Positions 1 to 9,085 of a DNA stretch of 64,000 bases are shown one piece after another. Position 1 is the first letter of the stretch; each line of letters starts with the position of its first letter. The notes under the pieces were generated by a model. The model made no database searches, had not been told where the DNA came from, and saw only the letters and a program-made list of their open reading frames with translations. This DNA comes from JARRQJ01 sp963810615 (GTDB lineage: Bacteria > Pseudomonadota > Gammaproteobacteria > DRLM01). The position numbers were made by a program, and so were the translations under genes. The stretch spans positions 124,001 to 188,000 of the forward strand of contig CAWEOA010000007.1 of NCBI GenBank assembly GCA_963810615.1, given 5' to 3'.

Positions 1-500
1 GCTTTTATCTTGAGTTGTTGCAAGAATGTCCTGGGATCGGGTAATGACTCCCATACCGCCGGCAGGAACGTGCCGCGGTAATGTTCTTCCTCCAGAATTA
101 AACCGTCTATGCCTGCACGAAGTTGGTCGAGGAGATCTTGCTCCGAAACGAAGCTGATAGGTTCCGGGGATGACAGAATTGAAATGCTGATGTGCAGTCC
201 GCTCAGTTCCCGATCGGATAAGGGCAAAAAGCGGGGGTCGCGGAAGGCTGCGGCATAGGCGTTCTCATTCACGTCTGCAACCAGGGGGCGAACGGCTTGC
301 AGGGTGCCGATGCAACCGCGTAGCGAGCCGGCATATTTAAGCGTCACGAATGAGGCTGCGTGCCCTTGCAAGGATTTTGAAAAGGAGTCTAACTCGACAT
401 TGGCGGGCTTGCCCTTACTCAGGCCGTGACTGATTGCATTATGCGCGACACTCAGTAGCGCCCCGTGATCGTTGTTGGTGTATAGAGGACTCGGATTCAT
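1..500 (-). CDS. AmmeMemoRadiSam system protein A (AMMECR1 domain), C-terminus cut by window edge
   Basis: Reading the minus strand from the ATG at 498-500 gives 166 residues that run off the left edge with no stop. The protein contains the family hallmark LRGCIG (SLRGCIGTLQA) and the downstream FRDPRF and PLS segments typical of AMMECR1 domains. The family is widespread, but its biochemical activity is not established. The gene lies 15 nt downstream of the MEMO gene on the same strand, so the two are almost certainly cotranscribed. A radical SAM gene diverges on the other side of MEMO, completing the three-gene AmmeMemoRadiSam set. The assignment is secure; the function is unknown. Confidence 0.93.
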   Translation of the reverse strand, partial: MNPSPLYTNNDHGALLSVAHNAISHGLSKGKPANVELDSFSKSLQGHAASFVTLKYAGSLRGCIGTLQAVRPLVADVNENAYAAAFRDPRFLPLSDRELSGLHISISILSSPEPISFVSEQDLLDQLRAGIDGLILEEEHYRGTFLPAVWESLPDPRTFLQQLKIK

Positions 501-515
501 TTTATCTGACTTTTT

Positions 516-1301
516 TCAGTGAAAAATATACGCTCCATAACCCACAACCTTATCACGGGGTCCGGCTGTATCACCGGAATTACGCAAATCAACGGCCTCG
601 GCACGCATGGCGCGATGTCGCGCCGCCGTCAGTAAGCCGACGATGGGATTGCGGCCACAGGCTTGTTCGTAGTGAATGTCTTGGGGCCGGAAGTGCACGA
701 TGGCATCCGAAGTGCCGCGATCGAGCCTGCGCGCGGTCTCGTAGTCGTGGTAATGACTGAGGTCGGAACTCACGACTATCAGCGTTTCCGGGCCACCCCA
801 TAAAATTTCCAGCACCTCGCTGACTTCTTCCGCGCTGGCATCGCCCACCACCAGAGGTACCAATTTAAAGTCAGCCAGCACCACCTGCAGAAAGGGGATG
901 TTCACCTCTAGAGAATGTTCCCATTGGTGTGCTTGATCCAGGGTTTGTACTTGGGGCAGGTGTTTGATCGCGGCCAGGGCTTCGATATCGATAGGAACGG
1001 ACCCTAAAGGCGTGGTGAAGAGCCGTGCGCTGCTGGCGGCCAGCCCATGAAAGGGTACGCGGTGAGAGGGACCCAGCAGCACCACGCGGGTAATGGTGTC
1101 CCTGCCGCTGGCCACCCGGGCATAGGCGCTGGCCGCGATCGGCCCGGAATATATATAACCGGCATGAGGGACGATGAGGGCCTTGGGCGGGGGCGTGTCG
1201 CTGCGGCAAGCGGCCAGCAAGCCGCTTATCATCTTTTTCAGTTGAAGATTGTCATCTGGATAAAATGTACCGGCCACTGCCGGTGATCGAATCGTAGGCA
1301 T
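516..1301 (-). CDS. AmmeMemoRadiSam system protein B (MEMO family)
   Basis: This 261-residue protein has MEMO signatures: VPHAGYIYSG near residue 45, LGPSHRV near residue 75 and SSDLSHYHDYETA near residue 180. These contain the histidines and aspartate that line the metal-type pocket of this LigB-like fold. The frame is open upstream to 1373, but I chose the ATG at 1299-1301 because a strong GGAGGT-type ribosome site lies just before it and because the family begins with RSPAVAGTFYP. It is cotranscribed with the AMMECR1 gene and diverges from the radical SAM gene. The family's role in bacteria is unresolved; dioxygenase-like or non-catalytic roles have been considered. Confidence 0.95.
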   Translation of the reverse strand: MPTIRSPAVAGTFYPDDNLQLKKMISGLLAACRSDTPPPKALIVPHAGYIYSGPIAASAYARVASGRDTITRVVLLGPSHRVPFHGLAASSARLFTTPLGSVPIDIEALAAIKHLPQVQTLDQAHQWEHSLEVNIPFLQVVLADFKLVPLVVGDASAEEVSEVLEILWGGPETLIVVSSDLSHYHDYETARRLDRGTSDAIVHFRPQDIHYEQACGRNPIVGLLTAARHRAMRAEAVDLRNSGDTAGPRDKVVGYGAYIFH

Positions 1302-1435
1302 AACCTCCACCTCCAATGCCATAAACATAGTGGCGACGGGTAAAGATATCAACTCCCCCGATCTTGCCGACATTCAAATTGAACTATACTGCCAGTAAGG
1401 CGGTCGCAGCAGGAGACGATTCCGAGGCAGCGTTC

Positions 1436-2557
1436 ATGAGCGGTAAATCAGCAGAACCTACGACTACAGTCCCCACTCGTTATTGGCATCGCCTGCCGGA
1501 TGAGCGCATTCAGTGCGACGTCTGCCCGCGTTATTGTAAATTGCATGAAGGTCAGCAGGGGCTGTGTTTTGTGCGCGCCCGGCAAGGGGATCAGATCATC
1601 CTGACTAGCTATGGCCGCTCCAGCGGCTTCTGTATCGATCCGATCGAGAAAAAACCGCTCTATCATTTCCTTCCCGGTACCCCGGTGCTTTCCTTCGGTA
1701 CGGCGGGTTGCAATCTGGCCTGCAAGTTTTGCCAGAATTGGGATATGAGCAAGGCGCGGGAGATGGACATCCTCGCCGACCAGGCCGCGCCGCAAGTCAT
1801 AGCACGGGCGGCGAAGGACATGGGTTGTCGGAGTGTCGCCTACACCTACAATGATCCGATCATCTTCCTTGAATACGCCATCGATGTAGCCAAGGCTTGC
1901 CGCGCAGTCAGCGTGAAGTCGGTCGCGGTTACCGCCGGCTATATCACCGAGCAGCCACGCGAAGAATTTTTCAGCCACATGGATGCGGCGAATGTCGATC
2001 TCAAGGCCTTCACCGACCGCTTCTATCACAAGATTTGCGGCGGTCATCTGCAGCCGGTGCTGGATACCCTGCTGTATATCAAGCACCACACTGATGTGTG
2101 GTTGGAGATCACCACCTTGCTGATACCCGGCGAGAATGACAGTGACACGGAGCTTGAGGAAATGGCGCAATGGGTGGTGACAAATCTCGGGCCGGAGGTC
2201 CCGTGGCACTTCAGCGCCTTCCATCCGGATTGGAAAATGCAGGACAAGGCGGCGACGCCTCTGACTGCCCTGGTCAGGGCGCGGGATATCGCCATCAAGC
2301 ATGGGGTGCGTTACGCCTATACCGGCAACGTGCATTATGGCAGCGGCGACAGTACCTACTGTCCCCGTTGTCACAAGAAGGTGATCGGCCGTGACTGGTA
2401 TGTCATGACCGATTGGCAACTGACGGATAGCGGCGAGTGCCGGTTTTGCGGAGCGCCCCTTGCCGGGGTGTTTGACGGCGCGCCGGGTGTTTGGGGAGCC
2501 AAACGTGTGCCGGTGCGGCTTAAGGATCACACCATATCCGCATCGACCACGGATTAA
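1436..2557 (+). CDS. AmmeMemoRadiSam system radical SAM enzyme
   Basis: This 373-residue radical SAM protein has the cluster motif CNLACKFC (CX3CX2C) about 95 residues in. A cysteine-rich N-terminal segment (CDVCPRYC) precedes it, and a C-terminal rubredoxin-like knuckle follows (YCPRCHKK and CRFCG), which could bind extra metal or a second cluster. It resembles pyruvate-formate-lyase-activase-like enzymes, but the substrate is unknown. The frame can also start at a TTG at 1364. I prefer the ATG at 1436 because the extra 24 residues lack family features, although no strong ribosome site precedes it. It diverges from the MEMO-AMMECR1 pair; co-occurrence of the three families is the basis of the name. 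Confidence 0.92.
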   Translation: MSGKSAEPTTTVPTRYWHRLPDERIQCDVCPRYCKLHEGQQGLCFVRARQGDQIILTSYGRSSGFCIDPIEKKPLYHFLPGTPVLSFGTAGCNLACKFCQNWDMSKAREMDILADQAAPQVIARAAKDMGCRSVAYTYNDPIIFLEYAIDVAKACRAVSVKSVAVTAGYITEQPREEFFSHMDAANVDLKAFTDRFYHKICGGHLQPVLDTLLYIKHHTDVWLEITTLLIPGENDSDTELEEMAQWVVTNLGPEVPWHFSAFHPDWKMQDKAATPLTALVRARDIAIKHGVRYAYTGNVHYGSGDSTYCPRCHKKVIGRDWYVMTDWQLTDSGECRFCGAPLAGVFDGAPGVWGAKRVPVRLKDHTISASTTD

Positions 2558-2685
2558 AAACTTGTTCCCACGGACAAGGAGAAACACCTTGCGCTGGTTG
2601 GTAAGGCCTAGGCTAAAAAATATTCGTCCTCAGCCGAAAGCTATATTCAGTAAGTGACAGATTATTTTATATAATCGGGGTTGTA

Positions 2686-3552
2686 ATGGCTGAAATTGCG
2701 AGAAATATCCGCATCGAGCTCGAAAAGCTAACATCGATTCCCGCGATGCCGGAGCTGGCCCAGAGGATTATGGCGCTGGGCCCCCATCCCGATGTGCGTA
2801 AACTCGTGACCATCGTGGAGTTGGATCCCGGACTTGCCGGTCAGATGGTGCGCCAAGCCACATCGCCTTTTTTTGGCTATAGAGGCAGGGTGAATTCCGT
2901 CAGCGATGCCATTACCCGGGTCTTGGGTATGGAACCGGCTATGCGGCTTGCCTTTGGCGTTATCGCCGGCAAGGCCATGCGCAGTCCCGCCGATGGCCCG
3001 GTGGGGCGCAAGGCGGTATGGTTGCAAGCCGCCTACAGTGCCGCACTGATGCAATCCATAGCTGAAAACCTGCCCCAATCCAACCGCGCCCTGCCGGGGA
3101 TGTGTTACTTGGGCGGGCTGATGCACAACATCGGTTTATTATTGCTGGGTCATTTGTTTCCTACCGATCTGCACGCCCTCAACAAGGCGGTTCTGGACAA
3201 TCCCTCGACCCCATTGATCGATTTGGAACAACGCTTGTTCATGACCGACCATACCGAAGTCGGGGCATGGTTGATGCAAAAATGGAATATGCCGGAAGAA
3301 GTGATAGTCGCGGTGCAGCGGCATCATGACGATGCCTATCGCGGCGAGAATGCGATTTATGCCAATCTAGCGCTGCTGGCCGATCGCCTGTTACAACGCC
3401 TGGGTCAAGGGGGGGCCGACAGTGAAGAATTGCCCGCGGAGTTGCTCGCCGATCTCGGCCTTCAGGAAGCCGACCTGATGGATGCGGTGCAGCGCCTGCT
3501 CGAGTCGCGCAGCGATCTCGATAGTCTGGCGGTACATATGGGCTCCGTTTAG
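2686..3552 (+). CDS. HDOD domain protein
   Basis: This 288-residue protein is essentially one HDOD domain (residues about 10-210). It has the SIPAMPELAQRIM start, a VELDPGLAGQMVR helix and a degenerate HD-type region (MHNIGLLLLGHLFP, then VAVQRHHDD). HDOD proteins are non-catalytic or degenerate relatives of HD phosphohydrolases and usually act in signalling, motility or stress regulation. No receiver, GGDEF or EAL domain is fused to it. It starts 128 nt after the radical SAM gene, so cotranscription is possible but unproven. No specific partner can be deduced. Confidence 0.88.
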   Translation: MAEIARNIRIELEKLTSIPAMPELAQRIMALGPHPDVRKLVTIVELDPGLAGQMVRQATSPFFGYRGRVNSVSDAITRVLGMEPAMRLAFGVIAGKAMRSPADGPVGRKAVWLQAAYSAALMQSIAENLPQSNRALPGMCYLGGLMHNIGLLLLGHLFPTDLHALNKAVLDNPSTPLIDLEQRLFMTDHTEVGAWLMQKWNMPEEVIVAVQRHHDDAYRGENAIYANLALLADRLLQRLGQGGADSEELPAELLADLGLQEADLMDAVQRLLESRSDLDSLAVHMGSV

Positions 3553-3581
3553 GACCAGGGAACGGCTATTGCTCCGGAATT

Positions 3582-3839
3582 TCAGTCGTCCTCACGGCGG
3601 GTCGTGACACCGAGCAGGTTGCCGTCGCTGTCGATCTCCGTCTGGAACAGGATCGGACGGCAACAAATTTCGCAATCCTCATAATAGGATTGGTTTCCCG
3701 CCGAACCGTCGAGCACGGACACAAATGACTCACCGCAATAGGGACACGCCACCGATCTTTCGAACTGCAGCGGTATGCCGCCTGCCAAGAATGTCTTGCG
3801 TGTTTTGGTTCGGGAGCGCTTATCCGGTGAGTAGTCCAT
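3582..3839 (-). CDS. CPXCG motif-containing cysteine-rich protein
   Basis: This small 85-residue protein carries ACPYCGESF near residue 32 and a second CEICCRPI pair about 25 residues later. Two CxxC knuckles of this kind fit a small zinc ribbon and match the CPXCG cysteine-rich family found in many Proteobacteria. Its role is unknown. It faces the HDOD gene convergently, with about 30 nt between the stops. The ATG at 3837-3839 is the start that gives the family's usual length. Confidence 0.85.
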   Translation of the reverse strand: MDYSPDKRSRTKTRKTFLAGGIPLQFERSVACPYCGESFVSVLDGSAGNQSYYEDCEICCRPILFQTEIDSDGNLLGVTTRREDD

Positions 3840-3986
3840 GCCGGCCTCCTACGAGTGCATGCCATACTAGATTGTAGACCCTGGCGCACTGCGGCGCACG
3901 CCGCGCGGCGAGGGCGTCGGATTACCCGGGATTCTCAGTGAATTTTCATGTTAATTAGTGGCTTCGCGGGATGAGCGTCTAGCGGT

Positions 3987-5519
3987 TTACCTCTGGCTGT
4001 CGGCATTTACGGTGAAAATATGCTTGGCCTCGTCGGCGTGCAGGGGATCTTGTGTGAGTAATTGATGCTCCAGCACCTGCAGGGTGGCATCCGAGGGGTC
4101 CCGGCCGCGTGTCTCTCTTTTCTGGATCCGTTGGCGCAATAGATCGATAGGGGCGTCGCAGTGAAAGACGACAAACGGCACCTGCAGGTCGGCGGCGAGC
4201 CGCTGAAACTGTTCGCGCTGCGAACGCTTTAAAAAGGCCGCATCGACGATGGCGGCAAACCCCGCGGAGATGATGCCGTGCGCGAGTTCGGCGAGCCGCT
4301 GATAGGTTTGATTGCCGGCTGCGGGGCTATAGAGATCGGCGGCGACGGCCGAGCCGCTGCGCGTCGCGGGTGACAGCCCGAAAAGGCGCTTGCGTTCCAC
4401 ATCGGAGCGGATGCGGATCGCACCGCTGCTTTCCAGCAGTGCGTCGCTGATGGTGGTCTTTCCCGATCCGGACAGGCCGTGGGTGATGATGAGCGGGGTG
4501 GGCGTGGAGCGGGTATAGTGTTCCGCCAGGCGCAGATATTGACGATAATGGTCGCGGATCTCGTCCCGCTGCGCTGCGGACAAGCCCTCCTGTGCCAGGC
4601 GCAGACACGCCACCTTGGCGCGCACCAGGGCTCGATAGACCTGATAGAAACGCAAGACGCCCAGTCCCTGATAATCGCCGCTGTGTTGCAGGTAATCGTT
4701 CAAAAAGCGATGTGCCAGTCCGGGGCGACCCCGATCCTGGAGATCCATGGTGACAAAGGCCACTTCACTCATCACGTCGATCCAGCGCAGCCGCTCATTG
4801 AATTCCAGGCAATCGAAGATCAGGATTTTGTCGTCGATCAACGCCATGTTGCCGAGATGCATATCGCCGTGACATTCTCGGACGAATCCGACCTGCTTGC
4901 GCAGCGACCAGACATCGGCCAACAGGGCATGGGTGTGGACGCTCCAGGCCTGCAGCCTGTCCAACAGGTCGCGGTCCCGCGCCGTATCCAGGTGCGGTCG
5001 GATTTGTGCGAAATTTTCGCCGGCCGGCTGCCACACCGCCGCCGCGTCGCCGAAAGGGGAATCCGCACCGGCCACGGCGGCGCTGGCATGGAAACGGGCG
5101 ACCGCAGCGGCGAGATGTACGATGTGCTCGCTGCGCAGTTCGCCCCGGGACAGGGCCCGGTCCAATTGGGCGCTTTGGGCGAATTCGCGCATCTTGACCG
5201 CGTATTCGATGACCGGGCCGTTGCCGTCTAGCGCCGGTTGTGAAACGGTCCCGGTAATGGCAACGACGGCGAGATATAGTTCGGGAGCCAGGCGCTGATT
5301 GAGGCGCAGTTCCTCTTCGCAATAGTGGCGGCGTTTGGCCAGAGTGGAGAAATCCAGAAAACCGAGATCCACCGGTTTCTTGATTTTATAGGCATACGGA
5401 CCGGTCAGCAGCACCCAGGAGATATGGGTCTCTATCACCTGAAAATGCTGCGCCGGGTGTTCATAGAGGGTGGGGTTTTGCAGCTTGTCGATCAGTTTCG
5501 TGTCGGATCCTTGTTTCAT
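3987..5519 (-). CDS. Kinase-like (APH-type) / AAA_33 P-loop bifunctional protein
   Basis: The 510-residue protein has two domains. Residues about 1-330 resemble aminoglycoside-phosphotransferase-type kinases, with the catalytic loop ECHGDMHLGNM and the metal site IFDCLEF. Residues about 350-510 form a P-loop kinase domain with the Walker A motif HGLSGSGKTTIS. This COG2187-plus-COG0645 arrangement is common in Proteobacteria, but the substrate is unknown. The open frame extends to 5645. I chose the ATG at 5517-5519 because the upstream 42 residues are basic and unlike the family. It diverges from the PBP gene across about 175 nt. Confidence 0.85.
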   Translation of the reverse strand: MKQGSDTKLIDKLQNPTLYEHPAQHFQVIETHISWVLLTGPYAYKIKKPVDLGFLDFSTLAKRRHYCEEELRLNQRLAPELYLAVVAITGTVSQPALDGNGPVIEYAVKMREFAQSAQLDRALSRGELRSEHIVHLAAAVARFHASAAVAGADSPFGDAAAVWQPAGENFAQIRPHLDTARDRDLLDRLQAWSVHTHALLADVWSLRKQVGFVRECHGDMHLGNMALIDDKILIFDCLEFNERLRWIDVMSEVAFVTMDLQDRGRPGLAHRFLNDYLQHSGDYQGLGVLRFYQVYRALVRAKVACLRLAQEGLSAAQRDEIRDHYRQYLRLAEHYTRSTPTPLIITHGLSGSGKTTISDALLESSGAIRIRSDVERKRLFGLSPATRSGSAVAADLYSPAAGNQTYQRLAELAHGIISAGFAAIVDAAFLKRSQREQFQRLAADLQVPFVVFHCDAPIDLLRQRIQKRETRGRDPSDATLQVLEHQLLTQDPLHADEAKHIFTVNADSQR

Positions 5520-5649
5520 GGGCTGGCAATGAACAACGCAAAAGCCTTTGATGATTATTGCAGATGGTGCCCGATATCGATAGCCGGGCAGGCGCCGCTT
5601 CGGGAAATTCACCCGGCGGACGGATTGATTCCATGTATAATTCATATTT

Positions 5650-5672
5650 CACGGTACGATCGCGATACCGTG
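5650..5672. promoter_or_regulatory. 7-bp inverted repeat upstream of mrcB
   Basis: CACGGTA and TACCGTG form perfect 7-bp arms separated by 9 nt. They sit in the divergent intergenic region, 24 nt before the mrcB start codon. This could be an operator or part of a leader hairpin. No regulator can be named. Confidence 0.35.
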
Positions 5673-5695
5673 TGTAAGATTTTTTAATCTCCTTA

Positions 5696-8024
5696 ATGTT
5701 TCCGAATATGTCGACTCGCCGTTCCCGTCGTCCTAAACGGCCGCAACGCCGCCTATTATCCGCCGCGGTGTTATGGCCCGTATTGTTGCTGCTCGGCCTG
5801 GGTATTGCCTACACGCTTTATCTCGATCACGTCATCCGCGTGAAATTCGAAGGCAAGCGCTGGGCGTTGCCGGCCTATGTCTATGCGCAACCCCTGGAAC
5901 TGTACGTCGGGGCCAGGCTCTCGGCCGGGCAGTTCGAGCGCGAGTTACGCATGCTGGATTATCAGCCCGTGATCGGAGCGACGCGTTCGGGTAGCTACGA
6001 GCGGCACGGGGACGATGTGCGCGTCACCACCCGGCCCTTTCAATTTTGGGACGGCCGCGAAGCATCGGTAACGGCGGATGCCCATTTCAGCGGGGATACC
6101 CTCGATGCCCTCGCGGCGGCAGACGGCGCCACGCTGCCCCTACTGAGGATGGAGCCGGTGGTGATCGGCCGTATCTATCCGGCCCATCATGAAGATCGCA
6201 TCCTGGTGAAACTGTCCGAAGTACCGCTGTTGTTGCGCCGGGGTCTGCTGGCGGTCGAGGATCGCCATTTCTACTCTCATTGGGGCTTGGATCCCCGCGC
6301 CATCGCCCGCGCCTTGTGGGCCGATCTGCGCCAGGGACAGATCGTCCAGGGTGGGAGCACCCTGACGCAACAGTTGGTGAAGAATTTCTTTCTCGACAAT
6401 GAGCGCACCTTGTGGCGCAAACTCAACGAAGCGGTGATGTCCGTGCTGTTGGAGCTGCATTACCCGAAAGACGACATCCTGGAAACCTATATGAACGAGA
6501 TCTATCTCGGCCAGGATCGCGAGCGGGCCATTCACGGTTTCGGTCTCGCCAGTCAGTTTTATTTCGGCGCTCCCCTGGAGAAGCTGGCGCCCCAGCAAAT
6601 TGCCTTGCTGATCGGGATGGTGAAAGGTCCTTCATATTATGATCCGCGCCATCACCCGCAGCGCGCCCTGCGACGCCGTAATCTGGTATTGGACTTGATG
6701 GTCCAGGAGCAACTAGCTCTCCGCCGAACAGGCCCGCCAGGCGAAGCTGCAACCCTTGGGGGTGACGGCGCTGGCACAGAGCATCGCCGCCCATCCCGCG
6801 TTTCTGGATCTGGTGCAACGGCAGTTGAGTCGCGATTATCGCGAAGAGGATTTGCGCTCGGAGGGTTTGCGGATATTCACCACCATGGATCCCCTGGTGC
6901 AAACCACCGCGGAAGAGGTCTTTGCCCGCCGCCTGGCGGCGCTGGAACGGCAACGGGGGATGAAGCAGGGTAGTTTGGAAGGCGCCATGGTCGTGACCAG
7001 CGTCAGCGGCGGTGAGGTCGTGGCGGTAGTAGGCGGACGCGAGCCGCGTTACGCCGGTTTCGATCGCGCCCTGGACGCGGAACGTCAGGTGGGTTCGCTC
7101 ATCAAGCCCGCCGTTTATCTCACGGCGCTGAGCCAGCCGCAAAAATACACCCTGGCCACTATGTTGAACGACGAGCCGCTGGCGATCACCAGTGACGGCG
7201 GACAGGTCTGGCAACCGGCCAATTACGATAGAATGACGCACGGCCCGGTGCCGCTGCATACCGCCTTGGCGCAGTCCTATAATCTGGCGACCGTGGGTTT
7301 GGGTATGGCGCTGGGCGTGCCTCAGGTCTTGGATACTCTGCATGCCTTGGGTATCGAGCGTGATATCAATCCTTATCCCGCCATGCTGCTCGGCTCCATG
7401 AGTCTGACGCCCATCGAAGTGGCACAGATGTACCAGACCATCGCCGGTGGCGGATTTCGCACCCCGTTGCGCGCCATCCGCGACGTGGTGAGCGCCCAGG
7501 GCGAGCCCTTGAAGCGCTATCCCTTGCAAGTGGTGCAGGCGGCAGATCCGGTGGCGGTGTATTTATTGACGACGGCCTTGCAGGAAGTGGTCGCCAGCGG
7601 TACCGGCCGGAGTTTAAGCCGCTATTTGTCCGCGGATTTGCATCTCGCCGGCAAGACCGGTACCACCGATGATCTTCGCGACAGTTGGTTCGCCGGGTTT
7701 AGCGGAGATCGCGTCGGCGTGGTGTGGGTGGGTCGCGACGACAATGAGGCGGCGGGCTTTACCGGTGCCGGCGGCGCCATGCAGGTATGGGGCGATGTCT
7801 TTGCGGCGATTGGGGTGCAGCCGCTGAATATCGATCCGCCGCCGGGGGTCGACTGGGAATGGATCGATCCCAAGGACGGCCTGCGCGCCTTGGCGGATTG
7901 CAGCGGTGCGGTGAAACTGCCGTTCAGCCGGGGTTCGGCGCCGACGGCTCCGGCGACCTGTGCTCAGGGTTTGGGCGGTGCGGTGCGCCGTTCCCTTGAT
8001 TGGTTGAAAGGAGGATCGCAGTGA
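5696..8024 (+). CDS. mrcB: Penicillin-binding protein 1B-like bifunctional transglycosylase/transpeptidase, frameshifted in this sequence
   Basis: Two overlapping frames (5696 to about 6715, then to 8024) together encode one class A PBP of about 776 residues. The order is a basic N-terminus, one membrane anchor (about residues 24-46), a UB2H-like region, the GT51 domain (EDRHFYSHWG, QGGSTLTQQLVKN) and the transpeptidase domain with SLIK (SxxK), SYN and KTGTT motifs. The frame is lost near 6712-6717, in the sequence CAACTAGCTC, where one extra base separates VQEQL from LSAEQARQAK. The gene is likely important for peptidoglycan synthesis, so a sequencing error is as plausible as a true mutation. 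The UB2H region suggests activation by an LpoB-like lipoprotein. The next gene overlaps its stop. Confidence 0.9.
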
Positions 8025-8512
8025 GACTGTCGGCAGGGTGGCGATTAGGGGTATTGATTACAGTGGGACTGGGGGTGATCGCGTGCAGCGTTGCCCCACC
8101 CGTTGGTGAAGTCGCGCCACCGCCGCAGGACGCGTCGGCACCGTCGGTTGCCGTCGCCCAGGGCAATCCGGCGGTGCTGGCCTTGCTCGGGAGCGCGCAG
8201 AGTCAACAACAGGCCGGTAATTATGAGCAGGCTGCCGCCGCCCTGGAGCGGGCCTTGCGTCTTGAGCCTCGTAATGCCATGTTATGGCATCGCCTGGCGC
8301 AGGTGCGCTTGAGTCAGGGACAGTGGCGAAACGCCATTGATTTTGCTGCTAAATCCAATTCACTCGCGGGGGGCGAGCGAAACCTGCAGGCCAGTAATTG
8401 GCTGGTGATCGCCCAGGCGAAGGAACGGCAGGGGGACCGGGAGGGGGCTCAGGCCGCGCGTGCCCGGATGGAGGACACCGGCGGCACACTGTCGGATGGC
8501 GGCGTAAAATAA
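8021..8512 (+). CDS. TPR-containing lipoprotein
   Basis: This 163-residue protein starts at a GTG that overlaps the mrcB stop (GTGA), with GGAGG 7 nt upstream, so the pair is translationally coupled. The N-terminus is a lipoprotein signal ending in GVIACS with a probable lipidated cysteine near residue 22. A proline-rich linker and two TPR-like helix pairs follow (NYEQAAAALERALRLEPRN, then WRNAIDFAAKSN). The coupling to mrcB and the outer-membrane-lipoprotein form make it a candidate PBP1b cofactor, analogous in role but not clearly homologous to LpoB. That role is inference. Confidence 0.8.
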   Translation: MRLSAGWRLGVLITVGLGVIACSVAPPVGEVAPPPQDASAPSVAVAQGNPAVLALLGSAQSQQQAGNYEQAAAALERALRLEPRNAMLWHRLAQVRLSQGQWRNAIDFAAKSNSLAGGERNLQASNWLVIAQAKERQGDREGAQAARARMEDTGGTLSDGGVK

Positions 8513-8553
8513 TACATAATTGCCGTAGCATGTGAGGCTGCGAGGGGGCCGGA

Positions 8554-9060
8554 GTGGCTTTGTATCAAGTCGATAAATTAATGGGGGAAGCGCGCCGGCT
8601 CGCCCGCGAATATCGTTTGGCCATGGGCAAGCCTCTGGCCGGTATCAGCGCGGAACTGGCCGTGCATGATGCTATGCGTTTGCTGGATCTGGAGGCGGCG
8701 CCCAAGGGGGCGAGCGGTTATGATGCCGTGGGTCGCGGCCCGCGTGCGGGCAAACGCATTCAAGTCAAGGGTCGCGCGATTTTCGATGAGAGCAAGGGCG
8801 GCCAGCGCATCGGTCAGCTGAAGACCGAACAGGAATGGGATAGTGTGATGCTGGTGTTGCTGGACGAGAATTATGATCCGGTCGAGATCTACGAGGCCGA
8901 ACGCGAAGATATCCTGGAGGCGGCGGACAAGACCAGCAGCAATCGCAGCAAGCGCGGGGCGGTGTCGGTGGCGAAGTTCAAGATCATCGGTCATTTGGTG
9001 TGGAGCCACGATACCGGCGTCGAGGACGATGGCATCTGGGACAATCAGGCCGGTCGTTGA
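8554..9060 (+). CDS. Uncharacterised protein with a PD-(D/E)XK-like motif
   Basis: This 168-residue protein starts at GTG 8554, with a purine-rich ribosome site (GAGGGGG) before it. An in-frame ATG at 8581 is the alternative. It contains a conserved-looking series E34, D57 (SGYDAVG) and Q70-V-K72 (KRIQVKGR), separated as in restriction-endonuclease-like folds. I do not recognise a named family with certainty. It lies between the TPR lipoprotein and the YoaA helicase, all on one strand, which would fit a DNA-related job, but no function is shown. The rest is charged and has no membrane segment. Confidence 0.7.
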   Translation: MALYQVDKLMGEARRLAREYRLAMGKPLAGISAELAVHDAMRLLDLEAAPKGASGYDAVGRGPRAGKRIQVKGRAIFDESKGGQRIGQLKTEQEWDSVMLVLLDENYDPVEIYEAEREDILEAADKTSSNRSKRGAVSVAKFKIIGHLVWSHDTGVEDDGIWDNQAGR

Positions 9061-9085
9061 GCTGCATAGTGACGATGATTCCTAA

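Noticed and set aside
1364..1435. TTG start for the radical SAM gene
   Set aside because: Extra residues lack family features and TTG is a rare start; ATG 1436 fits better although its ribosome site is weak.
6423..7529. 368-codon minus-strand ORF over mrcB
   Set aside because: Antisense to the PBP transpeptidase part; no recognisable content.
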